Shown: positions 7,262-15,700, counted from the stretch's first letter. The stretch is 25,223 nt of DNA from a bacterium (GCA_021802115.1 JAKABA010000042.1:1-25223); one strand, 5' to 3'. The notes: generated from the letters alone by a model not told the origin. Translations and numbers: made by a program.

Positions 7262-8195
7262 CCGGAACCCATCTGTAGTCGACTCTGTCCCACCCGCCTC
7301 CCGGGACGCCGCTGAAGTTCATCTCCGAGACCTCGAACTGGTTGCCCTGGACCGCCTCCACGTAGGCCACATGGCCGTAGCCGAAGCTCTCTCCCGGGAC
7401 GTTTGGTCCCCACACCACGATCGAGCCGACCTCAGGGGTCTGTCCCTCCAGGTAGCCGGCGGCGGCCGCGTTGGCCCACCACTGGTCCGCGTTCCCCCCC
7501 CAGGTGACCTGGCGCTGGGTGGCCACGTACCAGGTGCACTCGCCGAAGGCGAAGGACCACCCCCCCGATCCGCCGGGGCCCAACCCGACCAGCGGGGGCG
7601 CGGCGGGCGACAGCTGGGACAGCAGCTGCAACGACTCCGCGCCCAGCTGCTGCTGGGAGACCAGCGCCTGGGCCTCGTCCTGGTGCAGCTGGGCGGTGTC
7701 ACTCATGACGACCTGGCGATCGTGGCGGATCGTGCCGACCAGGGTCGCCACCTGCGAGGCGATCGCGGCCGGCAGGGTGGTGCTGCTCAGGAACTGGGAG
7801 ATGTTCGGGGCGGCCAGCGCCTCCGCCACCGCCTGGCTGCCGTTGCCGTCCACGTAAGCGGTGCTCACCAGGCTCATGAGCACGGTCTGATCGCCCGCGA
7901 GCTGCCGGTTGAGGGTCGCCGTGGTGGCGAGATCACCCGCCAGCTGCTTGTTCAGCTGGGCCAGGTAGTTCTGCTCAGTCTCGATCTTGACCAGCAGCGC
8001 CATCACCTTACCCTTGGCGGCCAGGTCTCCCTGCGCTGCCAGCTGATTCAGCAGTGAGCTGAGCTGAGCCTTGTCCAGGGCGAGTCCCTGCTTCGCGGAC
8101 GTCGTGGGAACCGGGCCGGCAAGCGCCGCACCCCAGACCACGCCAGCCATGGCGACCGCAAGACAGACACGCCCAATAACTTGGGCTCCGCGCAT
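7221..8195 (-). CDS. Secreted coiled-coil CHAP-domain peptidoglycan hydrolase
   Basis: This 324-residue protein has a signal peptide (about 1-30) and a long helical Gln/Ala/Leu-rich region (about 35-195, probably coiled coil). A Gly-rich linker leads to a C-terminal CHAP amidase/endopeptidase domain. The catalytic Cys is C220 (FGECTWYVA) and the His is H275 (GYGHVAYVEAV). The layout resembles PcsB/CwlO-type division hydrolases, in which the coiled coil is controlled by FtsEX; no ftsEX is in the window. The ATG at 8195 is chosen over a GTG four codons upstream because GGGAGGA lies just before it. The domain resembles that of the T4SS-linked CHAP protein at 12415-13086, so the two are probably related. 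Confidence 0.87.
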   Translation of the reverse strand: MRGAQVIGRVCLAVAMAGVVWGAALAGPVPTTSAKQGLALDKAQLSSLLNQLAAQGDLAAKGKVMALLVKIETEQNYLAQLNKQLAGDLATTATLNRQLAGDQTVLMSLVSTAYVDGNGSQAVAEALAAPNISQFLSSTTLPAAIASQVATLVGTIRHDRQVVMSDTAQLHQDEAQALVSQQQLGAESLQLLSQLSPAAPPLVGLGPGGSGGWSFAFGECTWYVATQRQVTWGGNADQWWANAAAAGYLEGQTPEVGSIVVWGPNVPGESFGYGHVAYVEAVQGNQFEVSEMNFSGVPGGGWDRVDYRWVPDGAGYLGFIYGRG

Positions 8196-8258
8196 ACGTC
8201 CTCCCACATAGCGCGACCGTTTACGAGGGCCGACGGTAACCGATTGGGGTGGCCGGGG

Positions 8259-9329
8259 TCAACCCCGACCTTGCTCCCCACGCTCCGAGCCGGACGGCGC
8301 GGTGGCCTCATGGACCATCGCCACCAATTCGCGGAGCCGGTGCCAATCGGTGTCGGGCAGGACGCCGTGGCCGAGATTGAAGATGTGGCCTGGGTGTCCC
8401 GCCGCCTGGGCCAGGACGGAGCTGACACCCGCCTCGAGGGCCGCGTCCGGCGCCAGCAGCAATGCCGGGTCCAGGTTGCCCTGGATGAAGCGGTCGTGCC
8501 CGATCCTGGCCCAGGCCTCACCCAGAGGAACCCTCCAGTCCACCGAGACCCCCGCCGGCTCCACCCGCCGGATCTCCTCCAAGAGGTGGCTGGAGCCGGT
8601 GGAGAAGTAGATGGCGGGGACCACCGGCGCCAGCGCCGCGAACATCGCCTGCAGATGGGGGGAGACCAGCTCCCGGTAGGAGCTCGCGTCCAGGACCCCT
8701 GCCCAGCTGTCGAAGACCTGGATCAGCTGGGCGCCGGCTTGGGCCTGGGCCAGCAGGTAGTCGGTGAGGATCCGGGTCAGCCGGTCCATGAGCTGGGCCC
8801 ACAGGGTGGGGTCCGAGCGCATCAGGGCTCGGACCGTGGGATAGTCGCGGGAGCCCCGCCCCTCCACCAGATAGCAGGCCAGGGTGAATGGGGAGGGGCC
8901 GAAGCCGATCAGGGCGGCGCGCTCCCCGAGCCGGCGCCGGATCTCGCCGATCGCGGTGAAGAGGTAGGGGGTTGCCTCCAGCGGGTCGACCCGGCGCAGC
9001 CTCTCCACCTGGGGGCGGCTCCGGATCGGATCGGGGACCACGGGGCCGACCCCCTCGAGGATCTGGAACTGGACGCCCATCCCCTCCAGAGGCAGCATTA
9101 TGTCGGCGAACAGCACCGCCGCGTCGACGCCGAGGGCGTCGACGGGCATCAGGGTGACCTCGCTGCAGACCGCCGGATCCTTGACCATCTCCAGGAGGGA
9201 CAGCCGTTGGCGGAGCACCCGGTAGTCGGGCAGGGCGCGGCCCGCCTGGCGCATGAACCAGACCGGGGTGGCATCGGCGGGACGCCGGTTGACTGCGGCC
9301 AGCAGGCGCTGGGCCGACTGTCTCAGCAA
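8259..9329 (-). CDS. hemE: Uroporphyrinogen III decarboxylase
   Basis: HemE converts uroporphyrinogen III to coproporphyrinogen III in haem synthesis, in the cytoplasm. The signature TPVWFMRQAGRALPDYR is at about 21-37, the catalytic Asp is D76 (LFADIMLP), and FIQGNLDPALL and FNLGHGVLP (H321) close the active site. The usual IGFaGaPfT loop reads IGFGPSPFT, a small deviation. The TTG at 9329 is chosen because GGAG sits 5 nt upstream and the product (356 residues) starts where HemE proteins usually do. A TTG at 9374 would add 15 residues and overlap the divergent prenyltransferase gene. No other haem gene is adjacent. Confidence 0.94.
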   Translation of the reverse strand: MLRQSAQRLLAAVNRRPADATPVWFMRQAGRALPDYRVLRQRLSLLEMVKDPAVCSEVTLMPVDALGVDAAVLFADIMLPLEGMGVQFQILEGVGPVVPDPIRSRPQVERLRRVDPLEATPYLFTAIGEIRRRLGERAALIGFGPSPFTLACYLVEGRGSRDYPTVRALMRSDPTLWAQLMDRLTRILTDYLLAQAQAGAQLIQVFDSWAGVLDASSYRELVSPHLQAMFAALAPVVPAIYFSTGSSHLLEEIRRVEPAGVSVDWRVPLGEAWARIGHDRFIQGNLDPALLLAPDAALEAGVSSVLAQAAGHPGHIFNLGHGVLPDTDWHRLRELVAMVHEATAPSGSERGEQGRG

Positions 9330-9367
9330 GGGCGCTCCGGCCGGCTCACGACGGTCACCCCCCGAGC

Positions 9368-10249
9368 ATGACAAAACCGCGGCGGGGCGTGTCGTGTCGC
9401 GGGCTGGTGCAGCTGGCCCATCCAGGCCCAGCGGTGGCCTGCACCGCCCTCACGGTCATGGCGGGGCGGAGCGCCCTGCGCGCGGCTGCGATCACCGCCC
9501 CCGGGTCCGGGCGGCGGCTGGTGATGGCGGCGGCGGCGATGTTCCTCGCCCAGATCAGCACCGGTAGCCTCAACGACTATTGCGATCGCGTGGCCGACCG
9601 CCGGCACCAGCCCTACAAGCCGATTGCGAAGGGGCTGGTGCCGGCGCCGATCGCGCTCGCCTTCGCCGCCTCGACCGCCGCCCTGTCCGCCACCATGGCG
9701 GCGGCCCTCGGCGCCGCCGCCGGCGGGTGGATGATCTTGGGACTGGCCTGTGGGTGGGCCTATGACGTTCGGCTCAGCCGCACCCCATGGTCGTTCGCGC
9801 CCTTCGTGGTCGGCATCGTCACCGTGCCCTGGGTGGGCATGGCGGCGGTAGGTGCGCGTGCCCGCCGACCCGCCCTGACCTCCCTCCTGGCCGCGCTGCT
9901 GGGGTTTGGCCTGCATCTCGCCAACGGCGGACCCGACGCCGTGCGAGACCGCCAGGCCGGCCGCCGCAGCCTGCCCGCCCTGCTGGGAGCCGAGCGCTGC
10001 AAGGGGCTCACGCAGCTGCTCCTAACGGTCGCGGCCGCGCTGGTCGGTCTGCTCGCACCCCCGGCAACCAGGCCTGCCGCGCGCCGCCGCGCCGCCGCCG
10101 CGCTGGTGATCCTGGCCTGGGACCGGCACCAGAATCGCCCCCATCGGTCGGCCGGCCAGCACCCGTTCGTCCTCCCGGTGCTGGCGGCAGGCATCCTGGC
10201 GGCGGGTTGGCTGGCATCCCCGCGCCGGGCGTTCCCGGATGAAGAATAG
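9368..10249 (+). CDS. UbiA-family prenyltransferase-like membrane protein
   Basis: This 293-residue protein has several hydrophobic helices and both Asp-rich motifs of UbiA enzymes, which move a polyprenyl group from its diphosphate to an aromatic or other acceptor at the membrane. Motif 1 is NDYCDRVADRR (N69, D70, D73, D77), followed by the typical basic KPIAKG. Motif 2 is PDAVRDRQAGRRSLPALLG (D190, D194). The acceptor cannot be told from sequence; candidates include menaquinone, haem O or lipid pathways. Loops are short and the C-terminal third is Arg-rich. The ATG lies 38 bp from the proposed hemE start on the other strand, and no ribosome site is visible. Confidence 0.82.
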   Translation: MTKPRRGVSCRGLVQLAHPGPAVACTALTVMAGRSALRAAAITAPGSGRRLVMAAAAMFLAQISTGSLNDYCDRVADRRHQPYKPIAKGLVPAPIALAFAASTAALSATMAAALGAAAGGWMILGLACGWAYDVRLSRTPWSFAPFVVGIVTVPWVGMAAVGARARRPALTSLLAALLGFGLHLANGGPDAVRDRQAGRRSLPALLGAERCKGLTQLLLTVAAALVGLLAPPATRPAARRRAAAALVILAWDRHQNRPHRSAGQHPFVLPVLAAGILAAGWLASPRRAFPDEE

Positions 10250-10252
10250 GAT
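10247..10252 (+). promoter_or_regulatory. Leaderless-type -10 box (TAGGAT)
   Basis: TAGGAT overlaps the stop codon of the prenyltransferase gene and ends 6 nt before the GTG of the PH-like membrane protein gene. There is no Shine-Dalgarno. The spacing matches that at the other leaderless-type starts in the window. Confidence 0.42.
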
Positions 10253-10258
10253 GGGCAC

Positions 10259-10888
10259 GTGGGGATGAGCCCTGGCCTGACCGATCCCGCTGAGGTTCTT
10301 CGGGACTACGGCGGCGAGGGGCCGGAACTCCGCATCCGGCCCTCCGAGCGGGAGCGTGCCCGTGCGGCGGTGCTGGCGGGGCGGACGCTGGGCCTGCTCA
10401 GCCTGCCCATCGGGCTGGTCCTGGCAGTACTTTCGGGATCGTGGGTCTGGATCGTGGTGGTTGAGAGCTGGGCGGTGGTGGCGGCGGTCACCTCCTACTT
10501 TGGCCAGGCTCACAACGCCGTCTTCGTGGGCGAGACCGGCATCCGCCGGCTCTCGCGCGGCTGCGCCGTGGTCGCCCCGTGGGCCGCGCTCACCGGGCTG
10601 GAGGTCGCGGTGCCCGGCAATCACATCGTGGTCTTCCGCCTGCAGGCCTCGCGGCTCGAGATCCAGAAGCTGACCCGGGGACGGTCACGTGCCGCCAAGG
10701 CGATGCTGAAGAACATGCCGGAAGGGTTGGAGATGAGGCTGGATCGGGACAGCGCCGACCGGGTGGTGGCGGAGGTCGCGAAGCGGCGGCCGGAGCTGCG
10801 TGGGTTGGCCGACTGGGCCACGACGAGCCGACTGCCGGAGCCGCGGCCGGGGACGGCCAGGACTTCGGATCAAGCCCGCCGGCCCTGA
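10259..10888 (+). CDS. Hypothetical two-helix membrane protein with PH-like domain
   Basis: This 209-residue protein has a soluble N-terminus, two adjacent membrane helices (about 39-58 and 61-79) and a cytoplasmic-looking domain. That domain (NAVFVGETGIRRLSRG, VVAPWAALTGLEV, HIVVFRLQASRLEI) has the strand pattern of bacterial PH-like domains that follow paired helices. The C-terminus is basic and probably disordered. Function is unknown. The GTG start lies 6 nt after TAGGAT; an in-frame ATG two codons later is equally possible. It follows the prenyltransferase by 9 nt on the same strand and ends at a long hairpin shared with the convergent gene. Confidence 0.68.
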   Translation: MGMSPGLTDPAEVLRDYGGEGPELRIRPSERERARAAVLAGRTLGLLSLPIGLVLAVLSGSWVWIVVVESWAVVAAVTSYFGQAHNAVFVGETGIRRLSRGCAVVAPWAALTGLEVAVPGNHIVVFRLQASRLEIQKLTRGRSRAAKAMLKNMPEGLEMRLDRDSADRVVAEVAKRRPELRGLADWATTSRLPEPRPGTARTSDQARRP

Positions 10889-10924
10889 TCCTCGGCGGGG
10901 CGGCCAGCCGCCCTCAGGGATCAG
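10885..10924. terminator. Bidirectional hairpin between convergent genes
   Basis: Nested inverted repeats span both stop codons. The outer arms are CTGATCC (10885-10891) and GGATCAG (10918-10924). The inner arms are GGGCGG (10898-10903) and CCGCCC (10908-10913), with loop CCAG. The gap between the genes is only about 25 bp and is mostly stem. There is no clear U-tract, so intrinsic termination is plausible but unproven. Confidence 0.5.
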
Positions 10925-11165
10925 CCTCTCCTCCCAGCAGCGCCCGGCGCAGCCGCTGTCGTTGCTCCTGACTGGCCTGCTCGAGCCGCTGCAGCAGACG
11001 CTCGAGCATCTCCTCGGCATCGGCCGCCGCAGCCACCAGATCATCCTGCCCCGCCAACCGCTCCTGCACCCGCCGGAGCCTCCTCAGCGCCGCGCGGGCC
11101 TCGGTCCTGGCCTGGTCCAGCTGATGGCGCTGCGCCGCGAGGCGGCCGCTCTCCAACTCATCCAT
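10914..11165 (-). CDS. Small coiled-coil protein
   Basis: This 83-residue, highly charged helical protein begins MDELESGRLAAQRHQLDQAR and ends RRALLGGEADP. Leu and charged residues recur in heptad-like fashion through most of its length, so a coiled coil or helical hairpin is likely. It has no signal peptide or membrane segment, and no family is recognised. Its ATG lies in the last 8 nt of the MFS gene (ATGGATGA), which suggests coupled translation and a role tied to the transporter or its regulation. A longer reading of the same frame through the transporter gene is a shadow; only this segment has protein-like composition. Confidence 0.65.
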   Translation of the reverse strand: MDELESGRLAAQRHQLDQARTEARAALRRLRRVQERLAGQDDLVAAAADAEEMLERLLQRLEQASQEQRQRLRRALLGGEADP

Positions 11166-12393
11166 GGGAGGTGCGCAGCGCCCGGTAGCAGGGGATGAGC
11201 ATGAGGCCGGCCCCCAGATACGAGGCCGCCATGATCGCGAAGCCGGCGGCGAAGCCCAGGTGCTGGATCGCCTGCCCCAGGCCGATGATCCACACGGAGC
11301 CCACCCCATAGGAGACGGCGAAGTAGACGCCGAACACGCTGGACTGGCTGCCCGCGGTGACGCTGTCGCTGACCAGAGCCTGCAGCAGAGGATTCTCCAC
11401 ATAGGCCACCAGGCCCACGAGCAGAGCCAAGACCACCAGCACCGCGATCGGGAAGTGGGCCGCCATGCCGAAGGCGACGACCGCGACGGCTGAGAGCAGG
11501 TAGGCGCTCCAGAGAACGGGGATCCGGCCCAGGCGGTCCGACAGGTAGCCGCCCAAAAGCGGTCCCAGCACGGCCCCGAGCAGGACCAGGTTGAAGATCG
11601 CGCCCACTTCGACCTCGGGAAGGTGAATCCCGTCGCGGAGGTAGACCGGGATGTAGGCATTGAGCGTGCCCAGCCCGCGGCCCCCGGCGGCCACCGTGGC
11701 GGCCAAGATCGCGAACAGAGCCACCCTCGGGTTGACGAACTGGCTGCGGTCGAAGCGGGGAAGGCGCAATCGAGGCCGCTCCAGGAAGTGGCGGCGGGGG
11801 CGCTCCTCGCCGGGTACGGGGGGAAAGGTGAGCAGCAGGAGGATCCCCATCAGGAACAGGGGCGCGGAGAGGATCAGCAGGGCGGGGCGCCAGCCCAGGT
11901 CGGCGATCATCAGCGCCCCCGGGATCGGGATCACGAGCGAGCCGACGCTGCCGCCGATGGTGGTGAGGCTCAGCGCCGTGCCCCGTCGCTCGGGATAGGT
12001 GCGGGCGGCAACCGAGCTTCCGACTGGGTGCTGCTGGCTGCTGCCGAGGATGGCCACCCCCTGGCCGGCCGCGAACAGGGGGTAGGTCGGCGCCAGCGAC
12101 TGGATGATCGCGCACGCCGCCACCACCAGGTTCTGGGACCCCAGCACCCAGCGGGCCGCCACTCGCCTGCCCACGTAGCCGGCGCTCGCCTGGGTGAGGC
12201 CGCCGACCACCCCGATGAGCCCCACCGCCAGGCCGAGGGTGGCGTAGTTGAGATGGAAGGCGAGCAGGATCGCGGGGTAGGTGAGTGGCAGCAGCCCGGA
12301 GTACATGTGCTGGCCGGCATGGGAGGCGGCCACCAGTCCGAGCGCGCGCCGGCGCGGGACCGGGCGCGCAGCGACCCCTGATTCGGCAGCCAT
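11158..12393 (-). CDS. MFS transporter, fosmidomycin-resistance (Fsr)-like
   Basis: This 411-residue transporter has about twelve membrane helices in two halves, separated by a basic loop at about 190-222 (PGEERPRRHFLERPRLRLPR). The loop-2-type motif GGYLSDRLGR is at 281-290. The stretch ILGSSQQHPVGSSVAARTYP near 116-134, followed by RRGTALSLTTIGG, resembles Fsr-type efflux proteins. The substrate is unknown; proton-driven export of a small molecule is the family expectation. A TATCCT box ends 7 nt before the ATG in the gap after the CHAP gene, so it probably has its own leaderless-type promoter and is not simply the tail of the T4SS operon. The small coiled-coil gene overlaps its 3' end. Confidence 0.85.
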   Translation of the reverse strand: MAAESGVAARPVPRRRALGLVAASHAGQHMYSGLLPLTYPAILLAFHLNYATLGLAVGLIGVVGGLTQASAGYVGRRVAARWVLGSQNLVVAACAIIQSLAPTYPLFAAGQGVAILGSSQQHPVGSSVAARTYPERRGTALSLTTIGGSVGSLVIPIPGALMIADLGWRPALLILSAPLFLMGILLLLTFPPVPGEERPRRHFLERPRLRLPRFDRSQFVNPRVALFAILAATVAAGGRGLGTLNAYIPVYLRDGIHLPEVEVGAIFNLVLLGAVLGPLLGGYLSDRLGRIPVLWSAYLLSAVAVVAFGMAAHFPIAVLVVLALLVGLVAYVENPLLQALVSDSVTAGSQSSVFGVYFAVSYGVGSVWIIGLGQAIQHLGFAAGFAIMAASYLGAGLMLIPCYRALRTSHG

Positions 12394-12400
12394 CGAGAAC

Positions 12401-12406
12401 AGGATA
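12401..12406 (-). promoter_or_regulatory. Leaderless-type -10 box (TATCCT) of the MFS gene
   Basis: TATCCT on the minus strand ends 7 nt before the ATG, inside the 21-bp gap after the CHAP gene. No ribosome site lies between, so transcription would begin at or beside the start codon. Confidence 0.48.
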
Positions 12407-12414
12407 GGGAGCGA

Positions 12415-13086
12415 TCAGGCGCCGGAAGACCCGTTCGCCGGCCCATAGATGAAGCCGGCCAGGTGCTCGAACGAGCTGCCGGTGCCGCCGGCGGCAACCC
12501 CGCGCAGGTCCACGAAGGGTGGCACTGGCCCTACCAGCGCCCAGTTGGCCTCGGCCACCGTGTAATCGCCCTGGGCATCCACCCCCACCACGAAGGCCAC
12601 ATGCCCGTCCCCCGAGTCGGTGTAGACGGCTATCGCTCCGACCGTGGGGGTGCTGCCGACCGCGAAGCCAGCCTGGGCGGCGAGGCCGAGCCATTGGCCG
12701 GCGTTGCCGCCCAGCAGCCCGCTCGGGGTGTACCAGGCTATCCGGCGCCGGGTGGCCACGTACCAGGTGCACTGCCCGGTCGCGAAACCCTGATAGGCGT
12801 AGGGGTACGGCGTGGGATGCCCGGTGCAGGCCGACGGGTCCATCGCCAATGCCCCGGGCTCCGGACCGCAGGGAACGGCCCACTCCGGGAAGTTCGCGCC
12901 ACCGGAGAGGATGACTCGTCCGGCAGGGAGCATGAAGCCACCGGGGCTGGGCAGGAGCCCGGAGACCGCGGGCCACCCGGCCGCGGCTGCGCCGACCCCC
13001 AGAAGCCCGAGCAGGGAGAGGGTGACGAGCAACGGGATCGCGCATCCCGTGAGCGCCACCGCCGAGATCAATCTCGACGCCCTCAT
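12415..13086 (-). CDS. T4SS-linked secreted CHAP-domain peptidoglycan hydrolase (VirB1/PrgK role)
   Basis: This 223-residue protein has an N-terminal signal or anchor helix (about 8-36), a short linker and a CHAP domain. The catalytic Cys is C106 (ATGQCTWYVAT), the His is H162 (GDGHVAFVVGVD), and the polar third residue is N181 (VAEANW). In Gram-positive T4SSs such an enzyme (PrgK, TcpG, VirB1-like) opens the wall for the channel. The ATG at 13086 overlaps the VirB4 stop in ATGA. The frame stays open further upstream, but only inside VirB4. It is the last gene of the T4SS run. Its CHAP domain is similar to that at 7221-8195, but it lacks the coiled coil. Confidence 0.88.
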   Translation of the reverse strand: MRASRLISAVALTGCAIPLLVTLSLLGLLGVGAAAAGWPAVSGLLPSPGGFMLPAGRVILSGGANFPEWAVPCGPEPGALAMDPSACTGHPTPYPYAYQGFATGQCTWYVATRRRIAWYTPSGLLGGNAGQWLGLAAQAGFAVGSTPTVGAIAVYTDSGDGHVAFVVGVDAQGDYTVAEANWALVGPVPPFVDLRGVAAGGTGSSFEHLAGFIYGPANGSSGA

Positions 13087-15338
13087 GTGGCCGCTCCCTG
13101 GTCCCCGGCCAGCGCATTCGTGGTCAGAGCCGGCAGCCATTCCGTGGGGGCGGCGCCCCGGAAGGCCGCGTGCTCGCCGCCAACCAGGACCAGGCCACAT
13201 CCCGGCTCGCACGAACCCAGCATCTCGGCCTCCCGCGCGGAGAGCCCAAATGCCTTCCGCACCGCGGGGATCGCCACCGGCTCCTGGCGCAGCAGCAACT
13301 TGGTGTGGCAGTTGCGGATCACCACATTCCCCACTGGTGACTCGAGGAAGTCCTCGACCACCTGGGAGACCACCACCAGGCCGGCCCCGAATTTGCGCAG
13401 CCGTCGCGTCAGCCGCTCCAGCGACTTGGCGGATCGCTCCGAACCCAGCAGCACCTCGGCCTCGTCCACAACCAGCAGATGGGCGATGCCGGCCCGCTGC
13501 TCCAGCTCCGACTCGAGGTAGACCAGAGCCAGTTGGACCAGCGCTGTCAGCAGGCGGTCGCGGTCATGGCGGAGCTCGCGGAGCGAGATCGCGGAGAAGT
13601 GGGTCCCGGCGAACTCTGCCCGGCCGTCGAAGAGGCCCTGCTCCACCCCGGTGGTCAGCCGCCGCAACCGGGTGGAGAGCGTGTTGGCGCCGGCGGCCGC
13701 GAGCGCGTCGACCAGGTGCTGGAGGCAGGCTTCCCCGTGACCGTCACGGAGGACCGCCAGCAGCGCCCCTTCCATCTGCTCGAGGCTGGAGTCGTCGAGC
13801 GCGTCGCCGTCGGCGGACGCCAGCCGCTCCAGGATCGGGAGGACCTGGAATGCGCGCAGCTCCGCCGCCCTCTCGTCGGTCGTGTGCAGGGCCGGGCCCA
13901 GCGGGTTCAGGCCGCCCCCGGCGGTCCGGCCCAGCTCCGTGAACTCACCCCCCAACAGCCCTGCCAGCTCCCGATACTCGCCGGCCGGGTCGACGCACCG
14001 GAGCCTCACCCCCCGCAGGGATAGGCGGGCTGAGAGCAGCTTGGCAGTGAACGACTTGCCGGCACCAGAGGTTCCCAGGACCACAACGTTGAAGTTCGGA
14101 TTCTGGCGCGAGAACGGGTCCACAAACACCAGCTCTCTGGAGATCAGGCTTGGCCCCAGCAGGGCCCCGTCCGAGCCGGTCAGCCCGGCTCGGACGAAGG
14201 GGATGGCGGTCGCCAGGGCGCCCGCGGTCATATCCCTCCGCCACTCCATCGGATCAGCGCCGAGCGGGACGGTGGTGCGCCAGCCGTCGACCTGCCGATG
14301 GGTGGTGGGCGTGGTGGTGCAGCCGATCTCGGCCAGGGCGGATGAGACCCAGCTCCACCCCGACTCCAGCTCCTCCTCCGACTGGGCTTCCAGGGTCAGC
14401 GTGAGCCCGAGCCCGAAGAGGCGTTCCTCCTCCAGCAGCACCCGCTCCTCGAGTTCCAGCGCATCGCCGAGGGCTGAGCGCGTGCCCTGGTCGGGGCGCC
14501 GACCGCGCAGGTGGTCCACCTGGAGGCTGGTCTCGAAGCTCCGGATCCGCCGACGGAGATGGCTGAGGGTCGCCAGCTTGGGCATCGGATAGATGTGCTC
14601 GGCCAATCGCAGGCCGCATGGCGGGCTGACCAGCAGGGCCGCCAGCCACCCCATGCGCACGCGGCGGGGAAACCCTGACACGTGCAGGCTGCGGCAGATC
14701 CGGCGGTCGACCACCAGTCGATCTGGTTCCACGGTGACCCGGGACGGAGCCAGCCAGCTCCGGAAGTCTGCCGGCCAGCGGCCGCTGCGGCCACCACAGC
14801 ACTCCTGGAGGAGCGCGAACCAGCTGCCCTGGTCGAGCCGTCGCCCGCGCAGCCCGATTCGCTCCAACCCGGCCAGGAGGGCGTCGCACCTTCGGTCCAG
14901 GTCCGTTTGCTCCCGGGAGGCCGTGGGTTGGCGATGCCACGGGTGGAGCGCGCGAGGAACCGGCCCGGGCCAGACGACCACCAGGTGGCGCTGGAGTTGC
15001 ACCTGGTGGCGAGCCACCAAGTGGTCGGCGAAGCGGCGGTCGCACTCGGCGGGGGGCGGCTCCGCGCCGCCACCTGCCCGGGGCGCTCCAATGCCCCCGG
15101 CCAGGGGTCTGGACCACATGTAGATCGAGATTGGCGCCCCGAGGGAGGTGAGCAGCTGACGGTATCGGTGCCAGAGCCCCTCGCGACCTTCGTCGTCCTG
15201 AAGCAGGAAGTTGATGGGGTCGATCTCCAGCGCGGCGCGGAGGGCGCCCGAGACCAAGGTTGCGGTGTTGCCCTCCACACAGGCGACGTCGACGACGCTG
15301 GTCGTGTGCCGACCACCGGGGAGCGCTGCGAGCCTCAC
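13083..15338 (-). CDS. VirB4/TraC-type T4SS ATPase, copy 2
   Basis: A complete 751-residue VirB4-family ATPase. The N-terminal domain (about 12-330) opens TTSVVDVACVEG and contains the family's YMWSRPL segment. The motor domain has Walker A GTSGAGKS (422-429), the strand VDPAGEYRELAGLLGG (449-464), Walker B HLLVVDEAEVLL (620-631; D625, E626) and VVVSQV (655-660). Walker B ends DEAE where DEAW is common. It is cytoplasmic, powering assembly or substrate transfer. The start is a GTG overlapping the PrgI-like stop (GTGA). The frame extends 65 codons further upstream, but that part only shadows the neighbour. Its stop overlaps the CHAP start (ATGA). Confidence 0.95.
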   Translation of the reverse strand: MRLAALPGGRHTTSVVDVACVEGNTATLVSGALRAALEIDPINFLLQDDEGREGLWHRYRQLLTSLGAPISIYMWSRPLAGGIGAPRAGGGAEPPPAECDRRFADHLVARHQVQLQRHLVVVWPGPVPRALHPWHRQPTASREQTDLDRRCDALLAGLERIGLRGRRLDQGSWFALLQECCGGRSGRWPADFRSWLAPSRVTVEPDRLVVDRRICRSLHVSGFPRRVRMGWLAALLVSPPCGLRLAEHIYPMPKLATLSHLRRRIRSFETSLQVDHLRGRRPDQGTRSALGDALELEERVLLEEERLFGLGLTLTLEAQSEEELESGWSWVSSALAEIGCTTTPTTHRQVDGWRTTVPLGADPMEWRRDMTAGALATAIPFVRAGLTGSDGALLGPSLISRELVFVDPFSRQNPNFNVVVLGTSGAGKSFTAKLLSARLSLRGVRLRCVDPAGEYRELAGLLGGEFTELGRTAGGGLNPLGPALHTTDERAAELRAFQVLPILERLASADGDALDDSSLEQMEGALLAVLRDGHGEACLQHLVDALAAAGANTLSTRLRRLTTGVEQGLFDGRAEFAGTHFSAISLRELRHDRDRLLTALVQLALVYLESELEQRAGIAHLLVVDEAEVLLGSERSAKSLERLTRRLRKFGAGLVVVSQVVEDFLESPVGNVVIRNCHTKLLLRQEPVAIPAVRKAFGLSAREAEMLGSCEPGCGLVLVGGEHAAFRGAAPTEWLPALTTNALAGDQGAAT

Positions 15339-15700
15339 GGCCGGGTCCACGGCAGCGCGGAGCGGTGCCGGGCGTCGACCGGCGTGAACCGCGCTGAGTC
15401 GGGCGCCCGGAAGAGTTCCGGATGGAGCAGCACCTTGGGTTGGATCTGGAAGCGGGCCCAGTCTCCCAAGAAGGCATCGAGCGCTCGTCCCTGGCACCGG
15501 CCAAATGCCAGGGCACTGGCCACCAGCAGCCACGGGGAGCCTGCCAAGAGAGCCTCGGCCGCCGCCAGGTGGGCTCGCAGCAGCACATAGACGGGCAGGG
15601 CGCCCGCCCCCATCCAGCCGAGCTGATGTCCGGTGAACAGCCCCCAGCGCGTCGGCATCGCTGAGATGGGCATCGGAACCTCTGTGGGCGCCATGGTCAA
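15335..15700 (-). CDS. PrgI/VirB3-like small membrane protein, copy 2
   Basis: This 121-residue protein has two hydrophobic segments (about 28-46 and 54-66) and a soluble basic C-terminus (RFQIQPKVLLHPELFRAP). Placed between a VirB6-like protein and VirB4, it occupies the PrgI/VirB3 slot of Gram-positive systems. Similarity to the left-edge copy is in layout more than in residues. A TTG at 15700 overlaps the VirB6 stop as TTGA; the ATG two codons later (15694) is the main alternative. Its own stop overlaps the VirB4 GTG. Confidence 0.72.
   Translation of the reverse strand: MTMAPTEVPMPISAMPTRWGLFTGHQLGWMGAGALPVYVLLRAHLAAAEALLAGSPWLLVASALAFGRCQGRALDAFLGDWARFQIQPKVLLHPELFRAPDSARFTPVDARHRSALPWTRP

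Noticed and set aside
8253..8266. Short palindrome CGGGG-TCAA-CCCCG at the hemE stop codon, as a terminator
   Set aside because: The stem is only 5-6 bp, there is no U-tract, and the next gene continues in the same direction close by.
8181..9371. A 396-codon plus-strand open frame opposite hemE
   Set aside because: Low-complexity antisense reading; hemE on the minus strand has all family motifs.
11084..13117. A 677-codon minus-strand frame running through the MFS and CHAP genes
   Set aside because: It is Arg/Pro/Gly-rich with no motif. The other minus frames over the same bases encode clear MFS and CHAP proteins.
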